Positions 1 to 8,160 of a DNA stretch of 62,742 bases are shown piece by piece. The notes under the pieces were generated by a model that saw nothing but the letters and a program-made list of their open reading frames with translations, was not told the DNA's origin and ran no database searches. The DNA is from Selenomonadales bacterium (GTDB lineage Bacteria > Bacillota > UBA994), in NCBI GenBank assembly GCA_018335585.1, contig JAGXRZ010000039.1:1-62742 (forward strand). The letters are read 5' to 3'. Each line of letters opens with the position of its first letter. The first letter of the stretch is position 1. Made by a program: the position numbers and the translations under genes.

Positions 1-165
1 ACCACGCACTACATCGAGGAAGCAGAAAAGTTCTGTCGTCGGGTAATAGTGATTGACAAGGGCAGGATAATCGCTGACGGCTCACCGGCAGAGCTTAAGG
101 CCAACGGTGAAAGAACACTAGAAGAAGTAATCCTAAAGCTAACCGGAAAGGAGCTTACTAAGTGA
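1..165 (+). CDS. ABC transporter ATP-binding protein, C-terminal fragment (cut by window edge)
   Basis: The first 54 codons are open in frame 1 and end at TGA 163-165. The residues begin THYIEEAEKFC and continue VIVIDKGRIIADG, which is the H-loop and the region after the Walker B strand in ABC-2 exporter ATPases. The H-loop histidine is the second residue seen. Walker A, signature and Walker B lie upstream of the window. The stop overlaps the GTG start of the permease at 162, so the two genes are translationally coupled and almost certainly form one exporter. The substrate cannot be told from this fragment. Confidence 0.85.
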   Translation, partial: TTHYIEEAEKFCRRVIVIDKGRIIADGSPAELKANGERTLEEVILKLTGKELTK

Positions 166-1241
166 GGAACTTGACAGCACTCCTAGGAATCATGCGCAAT
201 GAGATGCTGCTGCAACTAAAGACCAAGCTGTTTGTGATGTCACTCATAAACTCCATTCTAGTCGTGATTCTGTGGGGTTACTTGGCTGGCCTTCAGGCGC
301 AACCCATGAACCATCTGAAGGTTGGCGTCGTCGAAGGGAGCCCTATCGCCCAAACCATGCTTTCCTCAGGGAAAGTAGCAGCCGTAGTATTCCCCGACGC
401 AGACGCAGCAAAGGCGGCTGTCTTAGAGGGTAGAATTATAGCGATGGTATATGCTCCTGCAGGCACAGAAAGGATAACGGTGCTGCTTGACGACACGCAA
501 GGGGCGGCAGCGCGCGCAGCACTCGCGAACATCACCACTACAGTGCTTGACACCTTACAGGGCGGGCAAAACGCTTACGGCACAGCCTTCGCTATAGAGG
601 AGGCATGGGGTCTTGGCATGAATGACCCGACTTATCTGTTGCGTCTGCTTGGGTCGGGACTAGCGGCGATGGTAGTATTGTCAAACGCCTTTGTGTTCAG
701 CGGATTTACTTTAATCGCGGAGAAGACGTCCGGTACTATCTATTTTCTGGCGTTAGCCCCGATTAGCCGCCTCTGGGTCGTGTTAGGCAAACTTGTAGCT
801 AACACCCTCCTGATTTTGGCGTCAACTATCATGACGGTTCTCATTGCGGTCTACCTTTTTGGCATCACTCCCACTGGCTCGCTCTGGCTCCTCGTGCTAG
901 CGGCACTTCTTACCGGTGTTGGTCTGATGGGCCTCTGTTACGCCATCAGCGCTTACGTTAAAGACGAACGCACTTTTCGGATTGTGGCGGGCCTGCCGTT
1001 AATGATGCCGATGATGTTTCTCTCAGGCATTATGTACCCAGTGGCGATTTTCCCCACGTGGCTACAATCCCTTAGCGAGCTGTTTCCGCTCGCTTGGATG
1101 ATGGAGGTTTCACACGCTGTGTTCTTCAAGGGCGGCGGTTTCGCCGATGTTTGGCAGCCTCTGGCCCTGTTGGCGGCATTCGCGGCGACCATGGTGCTGT
1201 GGGGCGGGGTCGCGGTCTCTAGGTTAATGCGCGTTCAGTAG
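162..1241 (+). CDS. ABC-2 type transporter permease
   Basis: A 359-residue membrane protein with the layout of the ABC-2 permease family: one N-terminal membrane segment at about residues 23-42, an external domain of roughly 120 residues, then a block of five or six hydrophobic segments from about 165 to the end. The segment after the first hydrophobic helix of that block has the EKTSGTI motif typical of the coupling helix region. The start is GTG 162, which overlaps the stop of the upstream ATPase gene (GTGA overlap). Together they should form an ATP-driven exporter (drug, lipid or peptide); the substrate is unknown. The TetR regulator that follows at 1323 is a plausible controller. Confidence 0.85.
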   Translation: MRNLTALLGIMRNEMLLQLKTKLFVMSLINSILVVILWGYLAGLQAQPMNHLKVGVVEGSPIAQTMLSSGKVAAVVFPDADAAKAAVLEGRIIAMVYAPAGTERITVLLDDTQGAAARAALANITTTVLDTLQGGQNAYGTAFAIEEAWGLGMNDPTYLLRLLGSGLAAMVVLSNAFVFSGFTLIAEKTSGTIYFLALAPISRLWVVLGKLVANTLLILASTIMTVLIAVYLFGITPTGSLWLLVLAALLTGVGLMGLCYAISAYVKDERTFRIVAGLPLMMPMMFLSGIMYPVAIFPTWLQSLSELFPLAWMMEVSHAVFFKGGGFADVWQPLALLAAFAATMVLWGGVAVSRLMRVQ

Positions 1242-1263
1242 CTGGATTTTTCGTAAATGGGCA

Positions 1264-1293
1264 AGGGGTATGCTATTATGACAGCATACCCCT
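1264..1293. promoter_or_regulatory. Perfect inverted repeat (candidate TetR operator or terminator)
   Basis: AGGGGTATGCT (1264-1274) is repeated exactly as its reverse complement AGCATACCCCT (1283-1293) with an 8-base spacer. It sits between the permease stop and the TetR start. No clear T-run follows, which favours an operator bound by the TetR dimer over a Rho-independent terminator, but the 11-bp stem could also end the exporter transcript. Confidence 0.5.
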
Positions 1294-1322
1294 ACATTCT
1301 CTTTTGAAAGGAGCCCGCAGGT

Positions 1323-1955
1323 GTGGGTACAGCGAGCACATTCGGTAACCTCGACCCGAGCAAGCAAGCAATAATTCGCAACGCCTGCCTTAGGGAGTTC
1401 GCGCGTGCGGGTTACAGCGGTGCATCGACAAATGTTATGTGCAGTGAGGCCGGCATAGCCAAAGGATTACTTTTTTACTACTTTGGCAGCAAGAAGGGTC
1501 TATTTCTTTACCTCACAGAGCACTGCACGCAAGTCCTCAACGATAGTTTCTTGCACGGGCTTGAACTGAAGCGTGAAACAATCTTCGACCGCATAGTTAC
1601 CCTTACCTTGCGGAAGTGGGCCTTGACGGACCAACATCCCCTCGAATACGGCTTTTTGGCACAGCAGCTGTGTGACTGTCCCCCAGACGTCGAGCAAAAA
1701 ATCGCAGCGATGAAGAAGGTGAACGTGGAAAGATATCTGCAAATCCTAGTGCAGAACATCGACTTCTCTGATCTGCGGCCAGACCTTGATCCTGCCAAAG
1801 CTATCGACATAGTGCTCTTTGTCGTCGAAGGTTTTAGGGCTAGAAACATCGAGAAATACCGGTCTAATCCGCGCCCGCTAAGCGAGCTTCACTACGAGAT
1901 AATTATCGAGCTGCGAAAGTATCTTGATTTGTGTCGCACGGGGCTATGTCGCTAA
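1323..1955 (+). CDS. TetR/AcrR family transcriptional regulator
   Basis: A 210-residue protein. Residues 13-60 form a TetR-type helix-turn-helix: an alpha1 helix ending in REFARAGYSGAS, the turn TNVMCSEAGIAKGLLFYYFGSKKGLF, and the characteristic KGLFLYL of helix 4. The rest is an all-helical ligand and dimerisation domain without recognisable specificity. The start is GTG 1323, about nine bases after AAAGGAG. An 11-bp perfect inverted repeat lies just upstream, which suggests autoregulation and control of the preceding ABC exporter genes. The effector is unknown. Confidence 0.85.
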   Translation: MGTASTFGNLDPSKQAIIRNACLREFARAGYSGASTNVMCSEAGIAKGLLFYYFGSKKGLFLYLTEHCTQVLNDSFLHGLELKRETIFDRIVTLTLRKWALTDQHPLEYGFLAQQLCDCPPDVEQKIAAMKKVNVERYLQILVQNIDFSDLRPDLDPAKAIDIVLFVVEGFRARNIEKYRSNPRPLSELHYEIIIELRKYLDLCRTGLCR

Positions 1956-1989
1956 GGACTGAAAAGACCCGTCTCCTATTGCTTCTGCT

Positions 1990-2163
1990 TCACGCCTTGG
2001 GCATTTCAATCAAAGGATAGTGCGACTGGCTGCAAGCCTTGATCACGATTGTTTCATCTAAAATCTCCATCGCATCGTGCTGCGCGAGCTCCACGCCGTT
2101 GAGCGCAGAACTGCCCTCAACTTGCACTAGATATGCTTGCCGATTTGCTCTGATGGTCATGTC
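1990..2163 (-). pseudogene. Pirin family protein, C-terminal remnant
   Basis: On the minus strand a reading frame ending at 1990 encodes TIRANRQAYLVQVEGSS followed by NGVELAQHDAMEIL and HYPLIEMPKA. This matches the end of the second cupin domain of pirin/YhaK-type proteins (a quercetinase-like family of about 230 residues). Only the last 55 or so residues remain, so the gene is truncated. Upstream of the homologous part the frame reads MSHSSVPQRQ, which is encoded by a piece of the dispersed repeat that also occurs at 61.4-62.7 kb. The repeat therefore abuts or interrupts the remnant. No start or ribosome site fits a functional gene. Confidence 0.6.
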
Positions 2164-2276
2164 TAGAGTCTGGTCGGGCTGGCGTTGAGGGACGGAGGAG
2201 TGCGACATGCGTCCTAGTTAACTTAACTTGACACAAGCAGCAGTCAGCGGTATTATCTGGTTGAGGTGAGTTGGCA

Positions 2277-3035
2277 ATGGTCGATAATAGTTTGATCACC
2301 GCGCACATGTTGGCGAGGGAGCTTAATCTGTCGGTTGAGACTATCTGGCGCTACACGCGGGAGCAGAGGATTCCATTCATTGAGCTTAGTGGCAGGCAGT
2401 ACCGATACCGATTGTCTGAAGTTGTCAACGCGTTAAGCAGCGAGGTTCATGAGCGGGCTACGGAATACGCAGGAGACTTACCTAAGAAATTGACGTACGC
2501 AGACTATTGCTCACTACCCGAAGAGCCGGGAGTTCGCTTTGAGGTGCTCGACGGCTTCTTGGTGAAAGAGCCATCTGCTACCGTGTTGCACCAACGCGTG
2601 TCGCGTCGCCTGCAACGCATGTTAGAGGACTATTTCCTAGCGACAGATCCGGCGGGCGAGGTGTTTAATGCTCCGCTAGACCTCACGCTTGGCAATTATA
2701 CAGTAGTTCAGCCAGACATCTTCTATGTGTCTTCACGGCAGCGGGAGCAGGTCTTGCACGCGCGGGTCGACGGCGCACCAACCCTGGTTGTAGAAATTCT
2801 GTCGCCATCTAGTGGGCGCAAGGACCGGCTCCAAAAGATGCGCATCTACCAAAGCGCGGGTGTAGTGCATTATTGGATTGTTGACCCCGAAGAAAAGACC
2901 ATGGAATGCTTTAGTCTAACTGACGGGGTCTACGCACTTGTCGTCGGCGGTATGGATGACGAAGAACTAGTGCATCCAAGCTTGCCGAAGCTAAAGCTCG
3001 CGCTCGCGGCACTATGGCGTCGCCCGCCAGATTGA
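2277..3035 (+). CDS. Uma2-type (DUF820) PD-(D/E)XK nuclease-like protein with N-terminal HTH
   Basis: Residues 1-55 look like an excisionase/MerR-type helix-turn-helix (SLITAHMLARELNLSVETIWRY). Residues from about 80 on are a Uma2/DUF820 domain: RFEVLDGFLV, then the conserved VQPDIFYV and VVEILSPSS, and the YWIVDPE strand. D of QPD and E of VEILS fit the PD-(D/E)XK active site, with the following K in the RKDRLQK stretch. ATG 2277 is preferred over TTG 2271 because GAGGTG (2263-2268) is eight bases upstream of it. Uma2 proteins are abundant in some bacteria, and their biological role is not established. The 3' end overlaps the acetyltransferase gene on the other strand. Confidence 0.75.
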   Translation: MVDNSLITAHMLARELNLSVETIWRYTREQRIPFIELSGRQYRYRLSEVVNALSSEVHERATEYAGDLPKKLTYADYCSLPEEPGVRFEVLDGFLVKEPSATVLHQRVSRRLQRMLEDYFLATDPAGEVFNAPLDLTLGNYTVVQPDIFYVSSRQREQVLHARVDGAPTLVVEILSPSSGRKDRLQKMRIYQSAGVVHYWIVDPEEKTMECFSLTDGVYALVVGGMDDEELVHPSLPKLKLALAALWRRPPD

Positions 3036-3454
3036 GCGGCAGAGGGGGCAGGCAGGCACAGATAAAGAGTGTATTTCCGCATGCGGCTTCCCTTGGTCCA
3101 CCGGAAGCCTTGTCCAAAGAAAAGCCTAATTGAGGGGATATTGATGGGGCGAATGTAGGCATGACAGCTATCGGCCCCTCTTTCCCGTAACAGCTTGACG
3201 ACGTAAGTAACAGCGGCTCTCCCGATTCCGTGCTGTCGCGCTTCCGGCAGGACTGTTAAATGCTTTATCTCATATCGCCTTTTACCGACCCTCCTGTAGC
3301 CAATCCACCCCACGAGGGTGTTTTCCTCATATATGGCGTAGTGCGGCGAGCGCAGAATATCATTGGAAGTGCGTCGAACGAAGTTATGGCGCCACAAATG
3401 TCGGCAGATAAACACAGCCAGACTTTTCTCGGTGATTCGGACAAACGTCAACAA
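2930..3454 (-). CDS. GNAT family N-acetyltransferase
   Basis: A 174-residue frame on the minus strand. The central part carries the GNAT acetyl-CoA site: IKHLTVLPEARQHGIGRAAV (motif A, with the Q/R-x-x-G-x-G/A pyrophosphate loop) followed by helix VVKLLRERGAD and the strand/helix IRLFFGQGF (motif B). The acceptor substrate cannot be predicted. The last 40 or so residues are low complexity and antisense to the 3' end of the Uma2 gene (2930-3035), so the gene may have lost its original stop and read through. Start ATG at 3454 on the minus strand. Confidence 0.65.
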   Translation of the reverse strand: MLTFVRITEKSLAVFICRHLWRHNFVRRTSNDILRSPHYAIYEENTLVGWIGYRRVGKRRYEIKHLTVLPEARQHGIGRAAVTYVVKLLRERGADSCHAYIRPINIPSIRLFFGQGFRWTKGSRMRKYTLYLCLPAPSAAQSGGRRHSAASASFSFGKLGCTSSSSSIPPTTSA

Positions 3455-3582
3455 GGGTAATCACCCTCTCACACGATTGGTCTTTAATGTAGCTTATGTG
3501 ATTAGCGCGCTATTCTATCGGAACGTGACAAGCTGTGGCGTGGCTGTGGCGGGCACGTGGCAGGTGATGTATAATTGTGTTA

Positions 3583-3795
3583 GGGGTTGCTGGCTACTGG
3601 CTGCTGCTCACGCTCACAACTCACAACTCACAACTCACAGCGGAAAGCGGAAAGCCACTCCGCGGTTGCAGTTCACGATTCACGATTCATGATTCACGAT
3701 TGCCCCACCGCTCACCGCCCGTTCCCCTCACGCCTACAGCCTCAAGCCTAAAGCCTCTCCCCAAGCGACAAGCGACAAGCGACAAGCGACAATCC
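3583..3795. repeat. Mosaic of short tandem repeats before the lytS-like gene
   Basis: The 360 bases between the acetyltransferase and the kinase hold no credible gene. They contain tandem CACAACT-type units (3614-3640), CACGATT-type heptamers (3671-3701), TAAAGCC/CAAGCCT units (3735-3757) and AAGCGAC heptamers (3762-3792). The same blocks in the same order, or as the reverse complement, recur at 7.9 kb and 54.6 kb. Short frames across them are repeat translations, not proteins. Confidence 0.8.
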
Positions 3796-3814
3796 CCTAG
3801 CGGAGGCGAAGTCC

Positions 3815-5494
3815 ATGTCAGAAATCCACATCAAGATTATCCTTGGGCTGGTTAACAGCCTGTCCTTGATGTTCGTTATCGCCTTTTTGTTGTCTAACGC
3901 CAAGCCCTTTCGCCGCGCCATGTACGGCGACAAACAGACGTTGCGGGGCACAATCCTGCTGTCGGTCGTCTTCGGCTTGTTCGGTGTGCTAGGAACTTAC
4001 CATGGGTTTCCGGTAGACGGGGCCATCGCCAACTCCCGGGCTGTGGCGGTAGTCGCGGCAGGCTTGTGGGCCGGCCCGACAGTCGGCATCGGCGCGGGCT
4101 TAATTGCGGGTCTCCATCGTTACGCCATTGACATCGGCGGCTTTACGGCTTTTGCCTGCGGCTTGGCTACTGTGGTTAAGGGTCTTGTCGGCGCATTCGC
4201 GCACCGCTACTTTATTCGGGCCAAACATCGCGCCGTCGTGGGGTTTTGGGCGACTGTTATCGGTGAGTCGATGCAGATGCTAATTATCTTGGCTCTAGCC
4301 CGCCCGTTTGCGGCGGCCGTCTCCCTGGTAGAAAAAATCGGTCTGCCCATGATCTTTATGAACGCCGTCGGTGTGGCGCTCTTTGTGCTTTTGCAGGAGA
4401 CTATTTACCGCGACCGCGAGCGCGAAGCGGCCTACCAATCGGAGTTGGCGCTTAAAATTGCCAACAAGACACTGCCCATTTTAAGGCGCGGGCTTAGTAG
4501 TGCCACCGCTGCCGCGGCCTGCAAGATTATTTTTGCCGAAACCGAGGTCGACGCCGTTACTATTACCGAGGGGCGCGAGATACTGTCGCACGTCGGTGCC
4601 GGCGCGGACCATCACCGCGTGGGCGAAGAAATTCAGACCCATTTGACCGAGCTAGTGCTGGGCACCGGTCAGCGGCAGGAAGCGCAGATGGCGCACGAGA
4701 TTGGCTGTCCGCATCCGGGGTGTCCGCTACAGTCTGCAATCATCGTGCCGTTAACGCTAAAGGGAGCCGTAGTCGGTTCATTAAAGCTCTATCGCACCAA
4801 GAGCCAAGCAGTTACACCGGTGGAGCGGCAGTTAGCCGAAGGGTTAGGTAGCCTCTTCTCCACGCAGCTAGAGCTAGCTGAGAAGGACATGCAAGAGAAG
4901 CTACTAGCGAGCGCCGAGCTGCGGGCCCTGCAGGCGCAAATAAACCCGCACTTCCTGTTTAATGCGTTAAATACGGTAGTGTCCTTCTGTCGCACGCAGC
5001 CCGAGACGGCGCGGCGCCTGCTCCTTAACTTGGCAGACTTGTTGCGGCAAAACTTTGTGCATCCCCCGGATATGGTTACGCTCAGCAAAGAGCTTGAGCA
5101 TGTAGAAGCTTACCTCGAAATCGAGAAAGCGCGCTTTAGTAGCAAGCTGCAGGTAGAGTATGACCTTAAATCTGAAGACTTTCTCTTGCCGCCGTTTATC
5201 CTGCAGCCTCTGGTGGAAAACGCCGTGCGGCACGGCATCCAACCACATCCGCGCGGCGGTGTGCTGCATATTGCTTCCGAGACTAACGGCGCCTGTCACA
5301 TCGTCACTATCCAAGATTCGGGCGTAGGGTTTGACGTTAACAACGCAGTCTACAGCGGTAACGGCATTGGGCTAAGCAACGTCAGCCAGCGCTTGCGCAG
5401 CCTCTATGGGCCACATTTTGGCCTAGACATCCAGTCAGTACCTGGGCTCGGGACGACGTGTCAAGTGCGTATTCCGCGACGCGAGGTGGCCTAG
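3815..5494 (+). CDS. LytS/BtsS-type sensor histidine kinase
   Basis: A 559-residue membrane kinase. Residues 1-200 have six hydrophobic segments of the 5TMR-LYT sensor type (with the NSRAVAVVAAGLWAGP signature near 73-88). Residues 210-345 form a GAF-like domain, which includes HEIGCPHPGCPLQ, a possible metal or redox Cys motif. The phosphoacceptor region of the LytS family, QINPHFLFN, has its histidine at about 379. A HATPase_c domain follows with the N-box VENAVRHG and GNGIGL. It autophosphorylates and should pass phosphate to the LytTR regulator encoded directly downstream (stop and start adjacent). A cstA-type transporter follows, as in the pyruvate-sensing BtsSR-BtsT and LytSR circuits; ligand identity is inference. 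Confidence 0.9.
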   Translation: MSEIHIKIILGLVNSLSLMFVIAFLLSNAKPFRRAMYGDKQTLRGTILLSVVFGLFGVLGTYHGFPVDGAIANSRAVAVVAAGLWAGPTVGIGAGLIAGLHRYAIDIGGFTAFACGLATVVKGLVGAFAHRYFIRAKHRAVVGFWATVIGESMQMLIILALARPFAAAVSLVEKIGLPMIFMNAVGVALFVLLQETIYRDREREAAYQSELALKIANKTLPILRRGLSSATAAAACKIIFAETEVDAVTITEGREILSHVGAGADHHRVGEEIQTHLTELVLGTGQRQEAQMAHEIGCPHPGCPLQSAIIVPLTLKGAVVGSLKLYRTKSQAVTPVERQLAEGLGSLFSTQLELAEKDMQEKLLASAELRALQAQINPHFLFNALNTVVSFCRTQPETARRLLLNLADLLRQNFVHPPDMVTLSKELEHVEAYLEIEKARFSSKLQVEYDLKSEDFLLPPFILQPLVENAVRHGIQPHPRGGVLHIASETNGACHIVTIQDSGVGFDVNNAVYSGNGIGLSNVSQRLRSLYGPHFGLDIQSVPGLGTTCQVRIPRREVA

Positions 5495-6220
5495 GTGGCC
5501 ATTCGCGCAATCATTATTGACGACGAGCAGCCGGCGCGCCAAGAGCTGTCGTTCCTCCTTAGGCAGCTTGGGTGGCTCGAAGTAGTAGGGGAGGCCGAGA
5601 CGGCTGACGAAGGGTTGGCCGTAATTCTCGCCCTTTGCCCCGAGCTCGTGTTTCTTGACATTAAGCTCCCGGGGGTCAATGGTCTAGAGCTGGCTAAGGA
5701 AATAGCCCAGCTGCCGGACAAGCCCCACGTGGTGTTTACCACCGCTTACGACAGCTACGCCATCGCGGCGTTTGAAGTTAACGCCTTGGACTACATTCTT
5801 AAGCCTTACCACGAAGCCCGCGTCCTCAAGGCTGCGCACAAGGCGCGAGTCGCACTCGACAAAGGGAAAGCGCAGGTCGCGCGTCCCGCCAAGGACAGAT
5901 TACCCGTGCGGCGAGATGAGAAGGTCTACATTTTGCCCTTTGAAGACATTTCCCTAGCCTTTGCCGACGGGCGCGACATACTGGTCGGCGCTAAGCAGGC
6001 GGTATATAGGAGTGAGCTTTCCCTGCAGGAGCTCGAGGATAAGTTTGCCACCCACAACTTTTTCCGGTGTCACCGCGGCTACCTCATCAACTTAGACAAA
6101 ATAAAGGAGATTTCTCCCTGGTTTAGCGGCGGCTACGTGCTCAAGCTAGAGGGCTTTGCGGCGGATGTCCCCGTAAGCCGCAAACAGGTGAAGGAGTTTC
6201 GACTGCGCGTAGGTATCTAG
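5495..6220 (+). CDS. LytTR family response regulator
   Basis: A 241-residue protein. Residues 1-120 are a receiver domain with the acidic pair DDE near 9-11, phosphoacceptor D55 in VFLDIKLPG, and the conserved TAYDSYAIAAFEVNALDY and K of LKPY. Residues 135-241 are a LytTR DNA-binding domain (DISLAFADGRDI, FFRCHRGYLINLDKI, PVSRKQVKEFR). The GTG start at 5495 immediately follows the kinase stop, so the two are cotranscribed. It most likely activates the cstA-type gene that starts at 6331, by analogy with BtsR/YpdB and LytR systems. A strong terminator separates it from cstA. Confidence 0.92.
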   Translation: MAIRAIIIDDEQPARQELSFLLRQLGWLEVVGEAETADEGLAVILALCPELVFLDIKLPGVNGLELAKEIAQLPDKPHVVFTTAYDSYAIAAFEVNALDYILKPYHEARVLKAAHKARVALDKGKAQVARPAKDRLPVRRDEKVYILPFEDISLAFADGRDILVGAKQAVYRSELSLQELEDKFATHNFFRCHRGYLINLDKIKEISPWFSGGYVLKLEGFAADVPVSRKQVKEFRLRVGI

Positions 6221-6225
6221 ACGCC

Positions 6226-6252
6226 AAAACAGGCCATTCAGGCCTGTTTTTT
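6226..6252 (+). terminator. Rho-independent terminator after the two-component system
   Basis: AAAACAGGCC (6226-6235), loop ATTCA, then GGCCTGTTTT (6241-6250) form a perfect 10-bp stem followed by further T residues. It ends the lytSR transcript, so cstA needs its own promoter. Confidence 0.9.
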
Positions 6253-6330
6253 GACTGCTTAGCCGCAAATTATGCACACCTGAGAAAAATAAGCATAATA
6301 TTTAAGTATCTTAAAAGGGGAGGGGTAATA

Positions 6331-7800
6331 GTGCTTACATTTCTACTGGCGGTAGCTCTGCTAATCGGTGGTTACGTAGTCTACGGCGCGTTCGTCGAGA
6401 AAGTCTTTGGCATTGATGAAAACCGCCCAACGCCGGCGACTACGATGGCCGACGGAGTCGACTTTGCTCCTATCGAATGGAAACGCATCTTCCTTATCCA
6501 GTTTCTTAACATTGCCGGACTCGGCCCTATCTTTGGTGCGATACTAGGCGCGCTGTGGGGGCCGGTGTCGCTTCTTTGGATTGTCTTCGGCTGTATCTTT
6601 GCCGGAGCGGTGCATGACTACTTCTCAGGCATGCTGTCCCTGCGGCACAAAGGCGCCTCTGTTTCGGAGCTCGTAGGGTTCTACCTCGGCGACGTAGCCA
6701 AACAGGTAATGCGCGTTTTCTCCGTCATCCTCCTTGTCCTTGTGGGTGTTGTGTTTATTACAGGCCCGGCCAATCTACTAGGCAGGCTTACCCCTGAGAG
6801 ACTTACCCCTGCCGTGTGGGTGTGGGTAATTATCGCGTACTATATTTTGGCTACCATGCTGCCCATAGATAAGTTCATAGCTAAGATTTACCCAGTGTTT
6901 GGCTTGGCCCTCTTGTTTATGGCCGTTGGAATTGGTGGTGCTATGATTTGGGGACACCTAGCCGGTACGATGGTTATTCCGGAGATGACACTGGCAAACC
7001 TGCATCCCCGCAACTTGCCGATTTGGCCCCTAATGTTCATTACTATTGCCTGCGGCGCAATTTCCGGTTTCCATGCCACGCAGTCGCCGATGATGGCGCG
7101 TTGCATGACTAACGAGAAGTATGGGCACCGCGTTTTCTACGGCTCCATGATTGCTGAAGGTTTTATTGCCCTTATTTGGGCGACTATTGCCTTCACCTTC
7201 TTTGGCGGCACGCCTCAGCTACAAGCTGGCCTTGGTCAACTTGGTGCGCAAGCCGGTGTCGTGCATCATGTCTCCGTACAACTACTTGGCGCCCTCGGCG
7301 GAGTGTTAGCAGTACTTGGCGTCGTGGCTTGCCCGATAACCAGCGGCGACACAGCCTTCCGCAGCGCCCGTTTGACGATTGCTGATGTATTTAAGATCAA
7401 CCAGACACCAATTGTTAACCGATTCGCCATTGCTCTTCCGCTATTCGCTGTCGGTTACTGGCTGACGACCATCAACTTTCAGATTGTGTGGCGGTACTTC
7501 GCTTGGTCTAACCAGACATTAGCCATGCTCATGCTCTGGGCCGCGGCAGTTTACCTTAAGAAAATGGGTAAGCTCCACTGGATCTGCACCGCGCCTGCTA
7601 CCTTTATGACTGCCGTGTCCATAACCTATATCCTACAAGCTCCCGAAGGATTCGGGCTGGCCACCTCCATTTCCTACCCGGTTGGTGCACTCGCAGCTGT
7701 CCTAGCGCTAGCGTACTTTATGTATGTCAAGTTCGCTCCTATGCCGATAGAGCCGGGGCTTGCGGCCAGCGGCCCGAAGCCACCAAGTCAGCTCTGCTAA
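6331..7800 (+). CDS. cstA: CstA family carbon-starvation transporter (pyruvate/peptide)
   Basis: A 489-residue protein with about 13 hydrophobic segments, starting at GTG 6331 after AGGGGAGGGG. It has the CstA hallmarks RPTPA near 32, DGVDF, and the LNIAGLGPIFGAILGALWGP segment, followed by HDYFSGMLSLRHKG and PITSGDTAFRSAR. The length is that of the short clostridial CstA forms; E. coli CstA is about 700 residues. CstA/BtsT proteins import pyruvate or peptides during carbon limitation. Its position directly after a LytS/LytTR pair mirrors BtsSR-BtsT, so induction by that system is likely. Substrate choice between pyruvate and peptides is not decidable here. Confidence 0.88.
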   Translation: MLTFLLAVALLIGGYVVYGAFVEKVFGIDENRPTPATTMADGVDFAPIEWKRIFLIQFLNIAGLGPIFGAILGALWGPVSLLWIVFGCIFAGAVHDYFSGMLSLRHKGASVSELVGFYLGDVAKQVMRVFSVILLVLVGVVFITGPANLLGRLTPERLTPAVWVWVIIAYYILATMLPIDKFIAKIYPVFGLALLFMAVGIGGAMIWGHLAGTMVIPEMTLANLHPRNLPIWPLMFITIACGAISGFHATQSPMMARCMTNEKYGHRVFYGSMIAEGFIALIWATIAFTFFGGTPQLQAGLGQLGAQAGVVHHVSVQLLGALGGVLAVLGVVACPITSGDTAFRSARLTIADVFKINQTPIVNRFAIALPLFAVGYWLTTINFQIVWRYFAWSNQTLAMLMLWAAAVYLKKMGKLHWICTAPATFMTAVSITYILQAPEGFGLATSISYPVGALAAVLALAYFMYVKFAPMPIEPGLAASGPKPPSQLC

Positions 7801-7817
7801 TCTAGCTCGGTCTGTGA

Positions 7818-7858
7818 AAAGGGCTGTCTCGCCGCAATGGCGGGATGGCTCTTTTTGT
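7818..7858 (+). terminator. Terminator after cstA
   Basis: AGGGCTGTCTCGCC pairs imperfectly with GGCGGGATGGCTCTT across a short loop, followed by TTTTTG. This is a typical intrinsic terminator placed 20 bases after the cstA stop. Confidence 0.75.
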
Positions 7859-7860
7859 TG

Positions 7861-8078
7861 AGCCGCCGGCCGCCAGGCGCCAGCCGCCAGGGGACTGTGG
7901 CTTGTCGCTTGTCGCTTGGGGAGAGGCTTTAGGCTTGAGGCTGTAGGCGTGAGGGGAACGGGCGGAGCACGAAGCACGCTCCTTTCTACGAGCCGCCAGC
8001 CTCTCCGCCGTAAGCTGTACGCTGTAAGCCGTGAGCAGGTAGCGACGTGAAGCAAAAAGCTCCGTCCCTTTTGCTTCT
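7861..8078. repeat. Mosaic of short tandem repeats between cstA and the EamA gene
   Basis: The region holds GCCGCCAG/GCCAGCC units, GCTTGTC heptamers (7898-7919), TTAGGCTTGAGGC units, and the hairpin AAGCAAAAAGCTCCGTCCC at 8050-8077. This hairpin recurs in reverse orientation at 55.54 kb. The block order is the reverse complement of that at 3.6-3.8 kb. I see no gene between 7801 and 8160. Confidence 0.75.
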
Positions 8079-8160
8079 CTAAGTCGGCAGGTACTACATA
8101 CCCGCGCGGCGAATTATACATAGTTAGCTACCCTTGTCAGCAGAGAATGGAGTTGTAACG

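Noticed and set aside
3577-3855. A 92-residue frame upstream of the lytS-like gene
   Set aside because: It is composed of heptamer repeat translations and overlaps the kinase start.
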